Assembly (NCBI RefSeq): GCF_005869225.1
Contig: NZ_SWFP01000001.1
Span: 744,001-808,000 of the forward strand
Direction: 5' to 3'
DNA length: 64,000 nucleotides
Origin: Dyadobacter bucti
Lineage (GTDB): Bacteria > Bacteroidota > Bacteroidia > Cytophagales > Spirosomataceae
Shown here piece by piece: positions 35,075 through 44,522 of the stretch (positions within the stretch are counted from its first letter, which is position 1; each line of letters begins with the position of its first letter). The notes under the pieces were generated by a model, which saw nothing but the letters and a program-made list of their open reading frames with translations, was not told the origin of the DNA and did no database searches. A program made the position numbers and the translations under genes.

Positions 35075-38000
35075 TCAGAATTTCAGCCGCAGTCCGACTG
35101 AATACACCCTCGACACCGGATACTGTCCGCCGTCAAGTCCGACCTTGCCTACTTCCGGATCCATTCCCGAGTATTTTGTAAAAGTCAGCAGATTATCGCC
35201 GCTCAGGTAAACGCGCAGGTTCATATTTGCCGGTAAGTTCGGGAATGTATACCCGATCATCAGGTTTTTCAGGCGCAGGTAATTTCCGTTTTCAAGGTAC
35301 CAGTCCGAGTTGGTCTGGAAGTTTCTGTTCGGATCGTTTGCCGCGATACGCGGGATGTCGGAACCGGTATTGGTAGGCGACCATGCGTCCAGGATCTTAT
35401 CCCAGCGGTTATAGCCTTGTTCCGCACCGTTCAGGGTCGACTGTTTGAAAGCATTGAAAAGCTTCACGCCCCCAACTCCCTGAAAGAAAACACTCATATC
35501 AAAGTTTTTCCAATTGGCATTTGCCGTAAACCCATAGGTTACTTTCGGGAAAGCATTGCCCATATAAACGCGGTCGAGGTCATCGATTTTGCCGTCGCCG
35601 TTCTCATCTACAAATTTCAGGTCACCTGCTACTGCATTGGGCTGGATCCTGGTTCCGTTCGCACTTACATAAGCCTGCGCTTCCTCGTTAGTCTGGAAAA
35701 TCCCGTCATTTTTTACCAGCCAGTACGAGTACAATGGCTGTCCGACGGTAGACCGGAACGGTACCAGGATGCCTCTCCAGGCATCCGTATGAATCCAAAC
35801 CGAGTTGGGGTTTTCATCAATATAGTCAACGCGGTTTTTCAGCGTGGCGAAGTTTCCGCCGATCTCATATCCCAGTTCACCGATTTTGTCTCTCCACGAA
35901 GCGGATAGTTCAAACCCTGTATTTCTGATTTTACCCTGATTGATATACGGAGCACCATAACCGAAGGTATTGGTCCATTCGGTATCCTGCTGCTTGATCA
36001 GGTCGTAGGTCAGTTTGTTAAAATAATCACCGGTCAAAGTCAGCCTTTCTTTCAGGACACTGATGTCAAAGCCGATATCTGTTTGCTGGGAAGTTTCCCA
36101 TGACAAATTGGGGTTGAACCGTGTGTTAACATAATAGGCGCTGCTGATTGGCGCGCCGTCACCGATCTGGTAGGTCCTGTTGGCCGTTAGCTTCGGATAT
36201 CCGTAGTACCTTCCGATAGAACCGATGTTACCGATACGCCCCCAGCTTGCCCGGATTTTGAAAAGATCAACTGCCTTGATATCAAAGAAAGGCTCCGAGC
36301 TGATTTTCCAGGCAGCAGTAAGTCCCGGAAAGCCTTTGCCCCTGTTGCCTGCGGCAAGCCTTCCGGCAATATCGTACCGGTAGCTGCCTGTTACAAAATA
36401 CCTGTCGGCCCAGCTGTAAGAAAGCCTTCCCACATAAGATGCATTCCGGTCTTCCCATTGGGAATCTTCGGGACGGTTCTGATCAAAAATCGTTGCATTT
36501 ACAAAAAACTGCGACCAGTCTGCCTCATTCTCAAAACCTCTTGCAGCTGTTTTGAAATAACGGTTCCCGTTTTCCTGCGCAGTCATGGACGCCATTGCGC
36601 CAATATTATGTTTACCAAAAACGCGGTTGTAATTGGCGGTATTCTCCCAGATCCAGTGGAAACCGCGGTTGGTTTCATATGTAAGCGTGTTCTGGTTATT
36701 AGGTTTTCCAGGTTCCGTACGTTTAGGCTCAAAGTTTTTATACATCGAGGTATTCTGACGGTAAGAAAAACGCGAGATAAAATTTAACCCGGGAATAACA
36801 ATGTCAGTCAGGCCCAGTTCAGTGACCGAAAGAATGTCATTGCCTTTGTTGAAAGGACGGTAACGCTGCAACGTTCCCACCGGGTTGATCGCATCCCCGT
36901 GAATACCCAGATATTGCGAATCCCTGGGCCCTACCCCTCCGAAACTGCCGTCTTCGTAATAGGCCGTGGCCGAACGCGGCATATAGATCGCCGAAAGTAT
37001 TGTTCCGCTGTAGCCACTTTCCGTTTCTGTTCCGCGGCTGTCGCTGTTATTGTAAAACAGCTCCTGACGCAATTTCACTTTGTCATTGAACTTATAGCTC
37101 GCATTGAAACGCAGCGAAAGATTTTGCGCATAAGTGTTGATCAGCGTTCCGTTATTCTTTTCATAACGTGCCTGAAGTAAGGTCGAGAATTTATCCGTTC
37201 CTGCGTTGACACTTACATTATGTCTTTCAATCCGCGATGTCCGGAAAATTTCATCGATCCAGTTTGTCCTGGTAACCTGTGCGTAAGGATTTTTGGTAGC
37301 ATCCCAGCCGTCGAGCGGAGATAATCCTGCGTTGGTATAAGCCAGGTTCGACACCCGCGCCTCATCCGCTGCGGACAGCGATTGCGGCAATTTCCAGGCA
37401 CTTTGCAAACCGGTAAAACCGCTGTATTCCACACTTGGTTTTCCTTGCGCGGCCTGTCTGGTTGTGATCAGTATAACACCCGCAGATCCTGAGAATGCCC
37501 CGTAGATCGCAGCAGAAGCCGCATCTTTCAAAACAGTGATCGATTCGATATCGGCAGGATTATAGGGCGCATTCGGCACGCCGTCCACTACATACAGCAC
37601 ACTTTCATCCCCGCGCGAACCTACGCCGCGGATCGTCACTTTCGGAGTCTGGTTCGGGTGACCGCCGTTATTAACAGCTGTTACCCCGGCCACTTTTCCC
37701 TGCATCATACCACCCACATCCAGCACCGGCCGGTTTTTGATCTGTGCCATATCAGGGACTGTGGAAACAGCCGCTGAGAGATCGCCCTTTTTTGCAGTAC
37801 CATATCCGATCACCACCACTTCTTCCAGGGATTTTGTATCCACCGCCAGCGACACATTCACCGACGATTGCGTGCCCACCACCACTTCCTGGCTGGCATA
37901 TCCCACAAAACTGAACACGAGCACCGATTCCACGTTCGGAACGGTGATCTCAAAATCACCGTTTACATCCGTGGAAGTACCGCGCTGCGTACCCTTTACA

Positions 38001-38530
38001 ACCACACTCACGCCGGGAAGGCCTTCCTTATTATCGGCCCCGGTCACTTTCCCTCTGATGCTGATATCCTCCGGTAAAACCTGGCTGTACAACCTGCTTT
38101 CCAGCTCGGCAATAGACGTCATGGTTTTACTCTGTAAGCTCGCCAGAACGATCTGCCCGTTGATCAGCTTGTAGCTGATGCCGCGCGGGAGCAGCAGCTG
38201 ATCGAGCACTTTTGACAGTTTCTGGTTTTCAAAATTGACCCTGATCTTACTCTGAAGTGAAACGCGGCTGCTGTAAACAAACTTCACTTCAGCTTTTTCC
38301 TGTATCTGTCCCAACGCTTCCTTGAGCGTTACGCCGTTGAGCTGCAGCGTCATATCCTTGCTCAGGACAGACTGTGCCGAGCTTTCCTTTGCATAGCTGA
38401 CGCTGGCCAGCAAGGCGGCGATGATCCATTGGAGCAATCCGATGCGCATAAGTTTTTGCCAGTTGATCGGCTTGTTACGTACTGATTTTTGCATAATTTT
38501 GATTGTCTGACTGTTAGAACTATTGGACAT
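35075..38530 (-). CDS. SusC-like TonB-dependent transporter with STN signalling domain
   Basis: 1151 aa. In order: long leader with membrane segment LLQWIIAALLASVSYA, STN (secretin/TonB short N-terminal) domain about 55-130, carboxypeptidase-regulatory-like domain about 155-225, TonB-box region LEEVVVIGYGTAKK, plug (VLYVVDGVPNAPYNP, VLKDAASAAIYGA) and barrel ending VGLRLKF. The STN domain is the part that contacts a periplasmic FecR, encoded just upstream, so this transporter should also act as the sensor for its own operon. ATG at 38530 used; the Met at 38494 is an alternative start. Confidence 0.95.
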   Translation of the reverse strand: MSNSSNSQTIKIMQKSVRNKPINWQKLMRIGLLQWIIAALLASVSYAKESSAQSVLSKDMTLQLNGVTLKEALGQIQEKAEVKFVYSSRVSLQSKIRVNFENQKLSKVLDQLLLPRGISYKLINGQIVLASLQSKTMTSIAELESRLYSQVLPEDISIRGKVTGADNKEGLPGVSVVVKGTQRGTSTDVNGDFEITVPNVESVLVFSFVGYASQEVVVGTQSSVNVSLAVDTKSLEEVVVIGYGTAKKGDLSAAVSTVPDMAQIKNRPVLDVGGMMQGKVAGVTAVNNGGHPNQTPKVTIRGVGSRGDESVLYVVDGVPNAPYNPADIESITVLKDAASAAIYGAFSGSAGVILITTRQAAQGKPSVEYSGFTGLQSAWKLPQSLSAADEARVSNLAYTNAGLSPLDGWDATKNPYAQVTRTNWIDEIFRTSRIERHNVSVNAGTDKFSTLLQARYEKNNGTLINTYAQNLSLRFNASYKFNDKVKLRQELFYNNSDSRGTETESGYSGTILSAIYMPRSATAYYEDGSFGGVGPRDSQYLGIHGDAINPVGTLQRYRPFNKGNDILSVTELGLTDIVIPGLNFISRFSYRQNTSMYKNFEPKRTEPGKPNNQNTLTYETNRGFHWIWENTANYNRVFGKHNIGAMASMTAQENGNRYFKTAARGFENEADWSQFFVNATIFDQNRPEDSQWEDRNASYVGRLSYSWADRYFVTGSYRYDIAGRLAAGNRGKGFPGLTAAWKISSEPFFDIKAVDLFKIRASWGRIGNIGSIGRYYGYPKLTANRTYQIGDGAPISSAYYVNTRFNPNLSWETSQQTDIGFDISVLKERLTLTGDYFNKLTYDLIKQQDTEWTNTFGYGAPYINQGKIRNTGFELSASWRDKIGELGYEIGGNFATLKNRVDYIDENPNSVWIHTDAWRGILVPFRSTVGQPLYSYWLVKNDGIFQTNEEAQAYVSANGTRIQPNAVAGDLKFVDENGDGKIDDLDRVYMGNAFPKVTYGFTANANWKNFDMSVFFQGVGGVKLFNAFKQSTLNGAEQGYNRWDKILDAWSPTNTGSDIPRIAANDPNRNFQTNSDWYLENGNYLRLKNLMIGYTFPNLPANMNLRVYLSGDNLLTFTKYSGMDPEVGKVGLDGGQYPVSRVYSVGLRLKF

Positions 38531-38593
38531 TTATTTCCCGGATCAAGGTGGTACTTGAAATGAGAAATCATTGCGGGGAATGAAGCAATACCG

Positions 38594-38628
38594 GGTCGGT
38601 TGTGGTGGTACACAGCCGGCCTTTTTTT
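38594..38628 (-). promoter_or_regulatory. Hairpin between fecR and susC, copy 1
   Basis: On the minus strand an A7 run is followed by GGCCGGCTGTG, a loop TACCAC and CACAACCGACC (9 of 11 positions pair). It ends 63 bases before the ATG at 38530. A structure with the same layout (A-run, G/C stem, closing GTG-n-TACCA-n-CAC) lies at 53310-53347 ahead of the other STN-type susC. Read on the plus strand the T7 tail makes it look like a terminator. Confidence 0.6.
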
Positions 38629-38699
38629 GCTTCCGAGAATCAGGGTGGAGCAGTAAAATCGTTGTTCATAGAGGTTTGTTTGGTGAATAATCGTACAGT

Positions 38700-39716
38700 C
38701 TATTTACAGGCTGCGCCTTCGATCAGAATGGTGTTTTCTGACATCGTATAACTGGCATCCAGGGACGCACAGAGCAGTTCAAGAATCGATGGAAGCGACT
38801 GCTGTTCAAAATCAGCAGTGAGCTTGCAACTGTTCATATCGGGGTTGATCAGGTGAATATGCGTTTCGAATTTCTGTTCCAGCTGCCGCACTACCGAGCT
38901 CAGCGGTGTTTCCTCAAACAGGATGGTAACAGGCTCAAAAATCTCTTTCTTAACCTGTACAGGCATTTTGATAAAAGTCAGGCGCTTCGAACCTGTTTCG
39001 AAAAAAGCTTTCTGCTTTGGTTTCAGGATAATCCCTTTTGAATCGTTTCCTTTTCCGGCGGCACTTACCGAAACACTTCCCGACACGACCGCCACTTCCA
39101 GCACTTTCTGCTTTTCCCTGGCTTTTACATTAAACCGGGTTCCAAGTACTTTAATCTGCATCTCGCCGCTCCGGATCATGAAGGGCCGGTTTTTATCATG
39201 GCTGACATCAAAAAAACCTTCACCTGTAAATGTTACCTCCCTGCTACCGGGCGCAAATACTTTCGGATAGCTGATCTCCGCGCCTGCATGCATCCACACA
39301 GAGCTGCCGTCGGGAAGCTGGTGCATCACCATTTTCGCCATATCATTCTGAAAGTTTATAAAATCAGAAACGGGCTGCGATCCCGTCTGCACCGCAACCT
39401 GGCGGCTGGAATCTGCCGACGGTCTGAAAAAAAAATAAATCCCGAATCCTATGAGCAGCGAGGCCGCGGCACCGGCAAGCCAATGAAATGAGGTAATGCG
39501 GAACTGCCTGGTTTCTCTTTTTACAGAGATCTGATTTTCAATATATTCATAGGTTTCCTGCTGTAAAAGGAACTGCTCGCTTTCGGAAAGCGAACCGAGG
39601 TAATCGGGTCTTCCGCTCAGGGAAGCATACCAGTTTTCTACCAGTTCCTTTTCCTGAACGGTGCATTTTTCATTCAGATATTTTTCCAGAAGATAAGCCG
39701 TGATTTCAGGATGCAT
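38700..39716 (-). CDS. FecR-family anti-sigma factor
   Basis: 338 aa single-pass inner-membrane protein. The N-terminal about 80 residues face the cytoplasm (ECF sigma binding) and one membrane helix follows (WLAGAAASLLIGFGIYFFF). The periplasmic FecR domain has VWMHAGAEISYPKVF, FTGEGFFDVSHDKNRPFMI and IKVLGTRFNVKA. The C-terminal part (ETPLSSVVRQLEQKF; SCKLTADFEQQSLPSILELL) is the usual Bacteroidota DUF4974-type STN-like domain. It should hold the sigma factor encoded just upstream until SusC signals. Confidence 0.95.
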   Translation of the reverse strand: MHPEITAYLLEKYLNEKCTVQEKELVENWYASLSGRPDYLGSLSESEQFLLQQETYEYIENQISVKRETRQFRITSFHWLAGAAASLLIGFGIYFFFRPSADSSRQVAVQTGSQPVSDFINFQNDMAKMVMHQLPDGSSVWMHAGAEISYPKVFAPGSREVTFTGEGFFDVSHDKNRPFMIRSGEMQIKVLGTRFNVKAREKQKVLEVAVVSGSVSVSAAGKGNDSKGIILKPKQKAFFETGSKRLTFIKMPVQVKKEIFEPVTILFEETPLSSVVRQLEQKFETHIHLINPDMNSCKLTADFEQQSLPSILELLCASLDASYTMSENTILIEGAACK

Positions 39717-39815
39717 GTGCCAGTTTTTGTATCAATTACAAAAGCATGTCGTTTGGGAAAGGCCTTACCCTTATTCAAATTGAAAAAATTTTTCAGGGGA
39801 GATCAAGAGGGGGAA

Positions 39816-40400
39816 TCAGGAGAATAACGAGCTGGCGAGAATCAAATAAGCCAGATGCTCCCGTAAATGCTGCCGCAAGATCCGCAAAGCCTTGGTAATG
39901 TGCTGCTCGACAGTTTTTTCAGAAATAACCATTTCAGCGGCAATTTCGCGATTGGAAAAACCCTGACGGCTTAGAATAAAAACGTCCTTGCACTTGGCGG
40001 GAAGCATTTGGAGCGCACGTTCGTATTTGTCCTGAAGGTCGGCGGTGAGGATGGTCTGGTCGGTCAGTTCGGTAACCACGGAAGCCTGGATCTCCCATTG
40101 TCCGTAATGGTGTTTTCGGGTAAACTCCTTCCGGTAAAAGTTGATCACCAGCTTTTTGGCCATCGAAAACATATATGGCCGGCACACCTGAATATGCTTT
40201 TTCTCCCTTTGCTGCCAAAGGCTTACAAAAAGCTCCTGAACAATTTCCTGGGCAGAAAACCGGTCCTCTACTTTGGAAAAAACGTAATTGAAAAGCGGCT
40301 TGAAATAGCGGTCATACAGTTCGGAGAATGCAAGTCGGTCATCTTCAGTGATCAGTTGAAGGAGGTCTTCATCAGAGGAGGTAAGATAAATTTGATTCAT
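39816..40400 (-). CDS. ECF RNA polymerase sigma-70 factor
   Basis: 194 aa from the ATG at 40400. The frame continues to 40469 but that lead lacks family features. Region 2 includes FSELYDRYFKPLFNYVF and IVQELFVSLWQQRE; region 4 includes MLPAKCKDVFILSRQGFSNREI and ISEKTVEQHITKALRIL. A C-terminal hydrophobic tail is typical of the Bacteroidota FecI-like group. It is the first gene of the sigma-FecR-SusC(STN)-SusD unit and should direct RNA polymerase to promoters of that unit once released from FecR. Confidence 0.94.
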   Translation of the reverse strand: MNQIYLTSSDEDLLQLITEDDRLAFSELYDRYFKPLFNYVFSKVEDRFSAQEIVQELFVSLWQQREKKHIQVCRPYMFSMAKKLVINFYRKEFTRKHHYGQWEIQASVVTELTDQTILTADLQDKYERALQMLPAKCKDVFILSRQGFSNREIAAEMVISEKTVEQHITKALRILRQHLREHLAYLILASSLFS

Positions 40401-40566
40401 AATCCGAAGCGGACGTTGATCCGTTTTGCATTCAGATGATGAACTTACAACATTCAGGTTAAACTGCAATGCCCGGACCGCATTGGGAACGGCCCGGGGA
40501 TAAAAATAGAGTGTGTGTAGTTTCCTTTGTATTACTTCCCGCGTTGTTTCTTTTATGTTAACCTAT

Positions 40567-42873
40567 CTATTTCAACCCTACTTCCTGAGCGGGACTGTAG
40601 TCGATTGTGACTCTGTCGATTTTTCCGGTGAATGCAAAAGGCACCTTATAGGTATCTGTAACAGGGGTCAGGTCGTCGAAACCCACGTTCACGCCCTCGT
40701 GCAGATAAATGTAGCCAGTGGTTTTCTCCAATTTTGTTGCCCCTGATTTTGTACCGTTTACATACAAGCTGATCGAACCTGTACCGTCCGTTTCGTATTT
40801 TACATCGGCCCGCAGCTGTACTTTTCCCGCCGGCAGGGTAGCATTTTCGGACGTCACAGAATATCGCGTGCCATCTCCTACTGCATACACAAAATTCAGT
40901 TTCCGGTTCTGGACAAAGAAACTCAGGCCTCCTTCAAAACCTCCGCGCGACAACAATACGCCTTCGGTTTCCACGCCGGAAAGCTCGGCATCGGCAATGA
41001 GGCTGAATGATTTTTTGATCGCAAATGGCCCGGCGACATCCACAATCGTCGATTGTCCCGGGTAGAGCACTACCTTGTCCAGATCTTTGTAGGCCGTTTG
41101 CAAAGTATATCCCTGGGTGCCGTCTTTCAGCGGGAACACATTGTATTTGGTGGCTTCGCTGTCAAAAAGTGCGCGCAGTTCCTTCAATTTGGCAGGCTGC
41201 TCCGAAGCCAGGTCGGTGGTTTCGTTGAAATCCGATTTCAGGTTATACAATTCCCATTTGTCCTCATTAAAATCCTGGCCTTTCACATGGAGCGACCCGG
41301 CTTTCCAGCCGTCTTTGTAAATGGCGCGGGAACCGTGGATTTCATAATACTGAACAGTATGGCGGTCTTTGGCGGCAGCATCATTCAGGCTGTAAGCCAG
41401 GCTGGTGCCTTCCACGGCGTCCTGCTTGTAGCCGTTGATGTTCTCCGGTATCCTGGCGTTGACAAGTTCCAGTGTAGTGGGCAGAATATCGATCACGTGC
41501 CCGTACTGGTTACGTATGCCTCCTTTTTCCTTAATGCCCTTCGGGTAAAAAACAATGAGGGGGTTATGCGTCCCGCCTTCAGCATTGGCATCCTGTTTCC
41601 AGTGACGGAAAGGAACATTCGTCGCGGCCGCCCATCCCAGCGGATAATTCACTTTCGAGAATTCCGAACCAATGAGATCGATGTTTTCGAGGTTCTTTTT
41701 CAAACGCACCTCTTCTGAAATACCCGTCCCGTAGTTATTCACGGTTCCCACAAAAGTACCTTCCTTGCTCGCGCCGTTATCCCCTACTGAAACAAAAACA
41801 AGGGTGTTTTCCAACTGACCTGCGTTTTTGAGGTGACGGATAAAACGGCCGATCTCATAGTCGGTATATTCCAGGAAGCCCGCATAGGTTTCCATAAAAC
41901 GGGCGTATAGTTTTTGCTCGTCTGCAGAAAGCGTATTCCATTCCTTTACTCCCGGATTGCGGGGCGGCAGCTTTGCATTCTGGGGCACTACACCCAGTTT
42001 GATCTGGTTAGCGAGCACTTTTTCGCGGTATTCGTCCCACCCGCCGTCAAATTTTCCTTTGTATTTATCAGACCAGCTTTTGGCTACCTGATGAGGGGCA
42101 TGCCCTGCGCCGGTGGCAAGGTATAGGAAAAACGGTTTGTCAGGGTTCCCGGCTTTCTGGCCCGACACGTAGCTGATCGCCCTGTCGGCTATCAGCTCAT
42201 TGAAGTGTTTTCCGCTTTGCTCGTCCTTTTGCCGGTGAGTGCCTTCCCATAGCTCAGGATGCCATTGGTCGATACTGCCGCGTGACGGAAATCCGTAAAA
42301 TTGCTCAAATCCGCGGCCTGTCGGCCAGCGGTTAAACGGCCCGGCCGGTGTAAGGTCGGCCAGAGGCGTAATATGCCATTTGCCCAATGCGAAAGTATTA
42401 TAGCCGTTTTCTTTCAGTATCTCGGCGATGGTCGCTTTTTCAAACGGGATCTGTGCGTCGTAACCCGGAGTACCGATGGCGGTTTCGGGGAAAAGGCCCA
42501 TGTGAGCGGAATGGGAGTTACGGCCTGTCAGCAAGGCTGCACGTGTAGGGGCGCAGATGGCTGTGGTGTGAAAATTGGTGTAACGCAGACCATTATTCGC
42601 GAGGCTGTCCAGCGTGGGTGTATTGATCAGCCCTCCAAAAGTACTGATCGCACCATAACCGATGTCATCCAGCAATATCCAAACCACATTGGGCGCGCCT
42701 GCCGGGGCTTTTTTCTTCTCCGGCCAGGACTCCTGCGTATCCTTTACAGTTTTACCGGCCTTACCTTTATAGAGTTGTACAGGCGTATATTGTGCGTTTA
42801 GAAACTGACTCGTACCCAGAAATGTCAGGGCGGCCAGACTCAGATTCCGTATCGGGAAAAATATATTTCTCAT
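40567..42873 (-). CDS. Secreted arylsulfatase (S1 family)
   Basis: 768 aa from the Met at 42873, which starts a signal peptide (cleavage near FLNAQ); the frame runs further upstream into the SusD end but that part is not plausible. The alkaline-phosphatase-like sulfatase core begins PNVVWILLDDIGYG (metal-binding D69, D70). The formylglycine site is C107-A-P-T-R111 in TTAICAPTRAALLTGR, so a maturation enzyme encoded elsewhere is needed. The last about 180 residues look like an added concanavalin-like beta domain. It follows SusD by 37 bp in a SusC-SusD-sulfatase set, so it probably desulfates the glycan or sulfate ester this pair imports. Confidence 0.93.
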   Translation of the reverse strand: MRNIFFPIRNLSLAALTFLGTSQFLNAQYTPVQLYKGKAGKTVKDTQESWPEKKKAPAGAPNVVWILLDDIGYGAISTFGGLINTPTLDSLANNGLRYTNFHTTAICAPTRAALLTGRNSHSAHMGLFPETAIGTPGYDAQIPFEKATIAEILKENGYNTFALGKWHITPLADLTPAGPFNRWPTGRGFEQFYGFPSRGSIDQWHPELWEGTHRQKDEQSGKHFNELIADRAISYVSGQKAGNPDKPFFLYLATGAGHAPHQVAKSWSDKYKGKFDGGWDEYREKVLANQIKLGVVPQNAKLPPRNPGVKEWNTLSADEQKLYARFMETYAGFLEYTDYEIGRFIRHLKNAGQLENTLVFVSVGDNGASKEGTFVGTVNNYGTGISEEVRLKKNLENIDLIGSEFSKVNYPLGWAAATNVPFRHWKQDANAEGGTHNPLIVFYPKGIKEKGGIRNQYGHVIDILPTTLELVNARIPENINGYKQDAVEGTSLAYSLNDAAAKDRHTVQYYEIHGSRAIYKDGWKAGSLHVKGQDFNEDKWELYNLKSDFNETTDLASEQPAKLKELRALFDSEATKYNVFPLKDGTQGYTLQTAYKDLDKVVLYPGQSTIVDVAGPFAIKKSFSLIADAELSGVETEGVLLSRGGFEGGLSFFVQNRKLNFVYAVGDGTRYSVTSENATLPAGKVQLRADVKYETDGTGSISLYVNGTKSGATKLEKTTGYIYLHEGVNVGFDDLTPVTDTYKVPFAFTGKIDRVTIDYSPAQEVGLK

Positions 42874-42910
42874 CTTTTCAATGTTTTTTTGAAGCTGGTA
42901 AAACAAATGG

Positions 42911-44479
42911 TTATTCCCAGCCAGGATTTTGTACCAGCAGCTTGTTATTATCAATTTCCGATTGCGGCAACGGATACAGACGATGCTTTTCAGCCGCATT
43001 GGTTTTGCCGACTTTGTGCAGATTGGCCACGAAGCTCGACTTACCGGTAGCATCCTTTTGCCGGATCAGGTCGAACCAGCGCTGGTATTCGAAGGCCACT
43101 TCGAGGCGGCGGTCCAGGTACACCGAGTCCCTGAACTGGTCTTTGGTAAGCCCTGTGGTAAGATTAGGAAGCCCTGCCCTGTTCCTGACCCTGTTCAGTG
43201 ATTTATATGCTTTGGCAGTAGGGCCGTTTGCTTCGTTTTCTGCCTCGGCGTGTATCAGCAGGAGTTCAGCATAACGTATGATCGGCACATTGGCAGCCGA
43301 CTGGTTGGTCACCGCGGTGGACGCCGGGTCCCAACATTTGTTCCAGAAAGGCGTTGAATCACCCGGAACAGCCGTATTCGCAATCGGCAAACCATATTTG
43401 CGGCCATTGGTGGGGCTTGTAAAACTTCTCACAAAAGTCGCCTCGCGGCGCTTGTCCTCCGGCTTGTAGAGTTTATAAATACTGAAAGATTTATCCTGAC
43501 CATTGGTATAAAACCTTACCATATGGGCATAATTACCGTTCAATCCCGGAATCCCGGAAAGTATGCAGCGCGGACTCTCATTGTTGCCCTGATTGAGCGA
43601 ATTGGACTTGAACTGAGCAGAAAATATATGCTCTTTGTTGTTTTTAAATGCAGGCAAAAACACCTCGGAATAGTTCGTAACCAGGTCATAGCCATAGGTT
43701 CCGGTGCCTCCGTCAACCGAAGAAAGTACTTCTTCCGCTTTTGTAACAGCATCCTGATAATGTGCGGCAATGTTCAGGGGCAGGGATGCTTTGGTCAGGT
43801 AAACCTTCGCCAGCAGCGCCTTGGCAGCACCGGAAGTTGCCCTTCCTACATTGGGAGAGGCGTAGCTCGCCGGTAAAACAGCAGCTGCTTCCGTCAGGTC
43901 CTTTTCGATCTGCGCATATACTTCCGTGGAAGGAGATTTGGCGATCTCGTATCCTGCGGGATCAACGAATTTCTGGTATTGGGTAATGAGCGGTACATCG
44001 CCATACAATCGCACCAGATTAAAGTAATAGAGCGCACGCAGAAATTTGGCTTCTGCCAGCAAACGTTGTTTAAGTGCATCTTCAAACTCGATGCCAGGTA
44101 CTTTTTCCAATACCACATTTGCTTTTTTAACCGCCGCATAATGCTGCTGCCAGAGTTCGTAAATACGAAGATTGGTTGAAGAATGCGCCAGAACGGACAA
44201 TGAACGGACGTCAGGATTGGTCGCTCCCGGACCCGGATCCTCGTCGTCACCCGCCATATTCATACCCGTATTGAACAAAGTGTTATAGGGTGTCTGGATA
44301 GTGCTTCCCCCCGAATTCAGGAAGAAATATACCGCGTTCACCGCATTGATCGCATCAGTCTGCGTTTTATAATACTGATCTTCGGAAAGAAATGCTTCCG
44401 GCTCCTCTTTCAGGAACTGCTCGCAGGAACCCAGCCCCAAAGCCAGGGAAGCCACAAGGATATATTTTAAACTTTTCAT
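42911..44479 (-). CDS. SusD/RagB-family lipoprotein (sulfatase locus)
   Basis: 522 aa. Signal peptide with lipobox GLGSC, then SusD-type features: EDQYYKTQTDAINAVNAVYFFL, LLAEAKFLRALYYFNLVRLYGDVPL and the C-terminal LDRRLEVAFEYQRWFDLIRQ. The surface-exposed partner of the SusC encoded immediately upstream. The sulfatase gene follows within 40 bp, supporting a sulfated ligand. Confidence 0.95.
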   Translation of the reverse strand: MKSLKYILVASLALGLGSCEQFLKEEPEAFLSEDQYYKTQTDAINAVNAVYFFLNSGGSTIQTPYNTLFNTGMNMAGDDEDPGPGATNPDVRSLSVLAHSSTNLRIYELWQQHYAAVKKANVVLEKVPGIEFEDALKQRLLAEAKFLRALYYFNLVRLYGDVPLITQYQKFVDPAGYEIAKSPSTEVYAQIEKDLTEAAAVLPASYASPNVGRATSGAAKALLAKVYLTKASLPLNIAAHYQDAVTKAEEVLSSVDGGTGTYGYDLVTNYSEVFLPAFKNNKEHIFSAQFKSNSLNQGNNESPRCILSGIPGLNGNYAHMVRFYTNGQDKSFSIYKLYKPEDKRREATFVRSFTSPTNGRKYGLPIANTAVPGDSTPFWNKCWDPASTAVTNQSAANVPIIRYAELLLIHAEAENEANGPTAKAYKSLNRVRNRAGLPNLTTGLTKDQFRDSVYLDRRLEVAFEYQRWFDLIRQKDATGKSSFVANLHKVGKTNAAEKHRLYPLPQSEIDNNKLLVQNPGWE

Positions 44480-44522
44480 CTGAAACTATTGATTTAAATA
44501 CTGGAACAGGCCAACTGTTTTG

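Noticed and set aside
34088..35101. Plus-strand 337-residue frame opposite the SusD gene
   Set aside because: It is antisense to a complete SusD lipoprotein gene; its composition is rich in His, Arg and Cys with no domain.
40475..40500. G/C-rich hairpin between the sulfatase and sigma-factor genes as a terminator
   Set aside because: A 9 bp stem with one wobble pair is present, but no T-run follows it in the transcribed direction.
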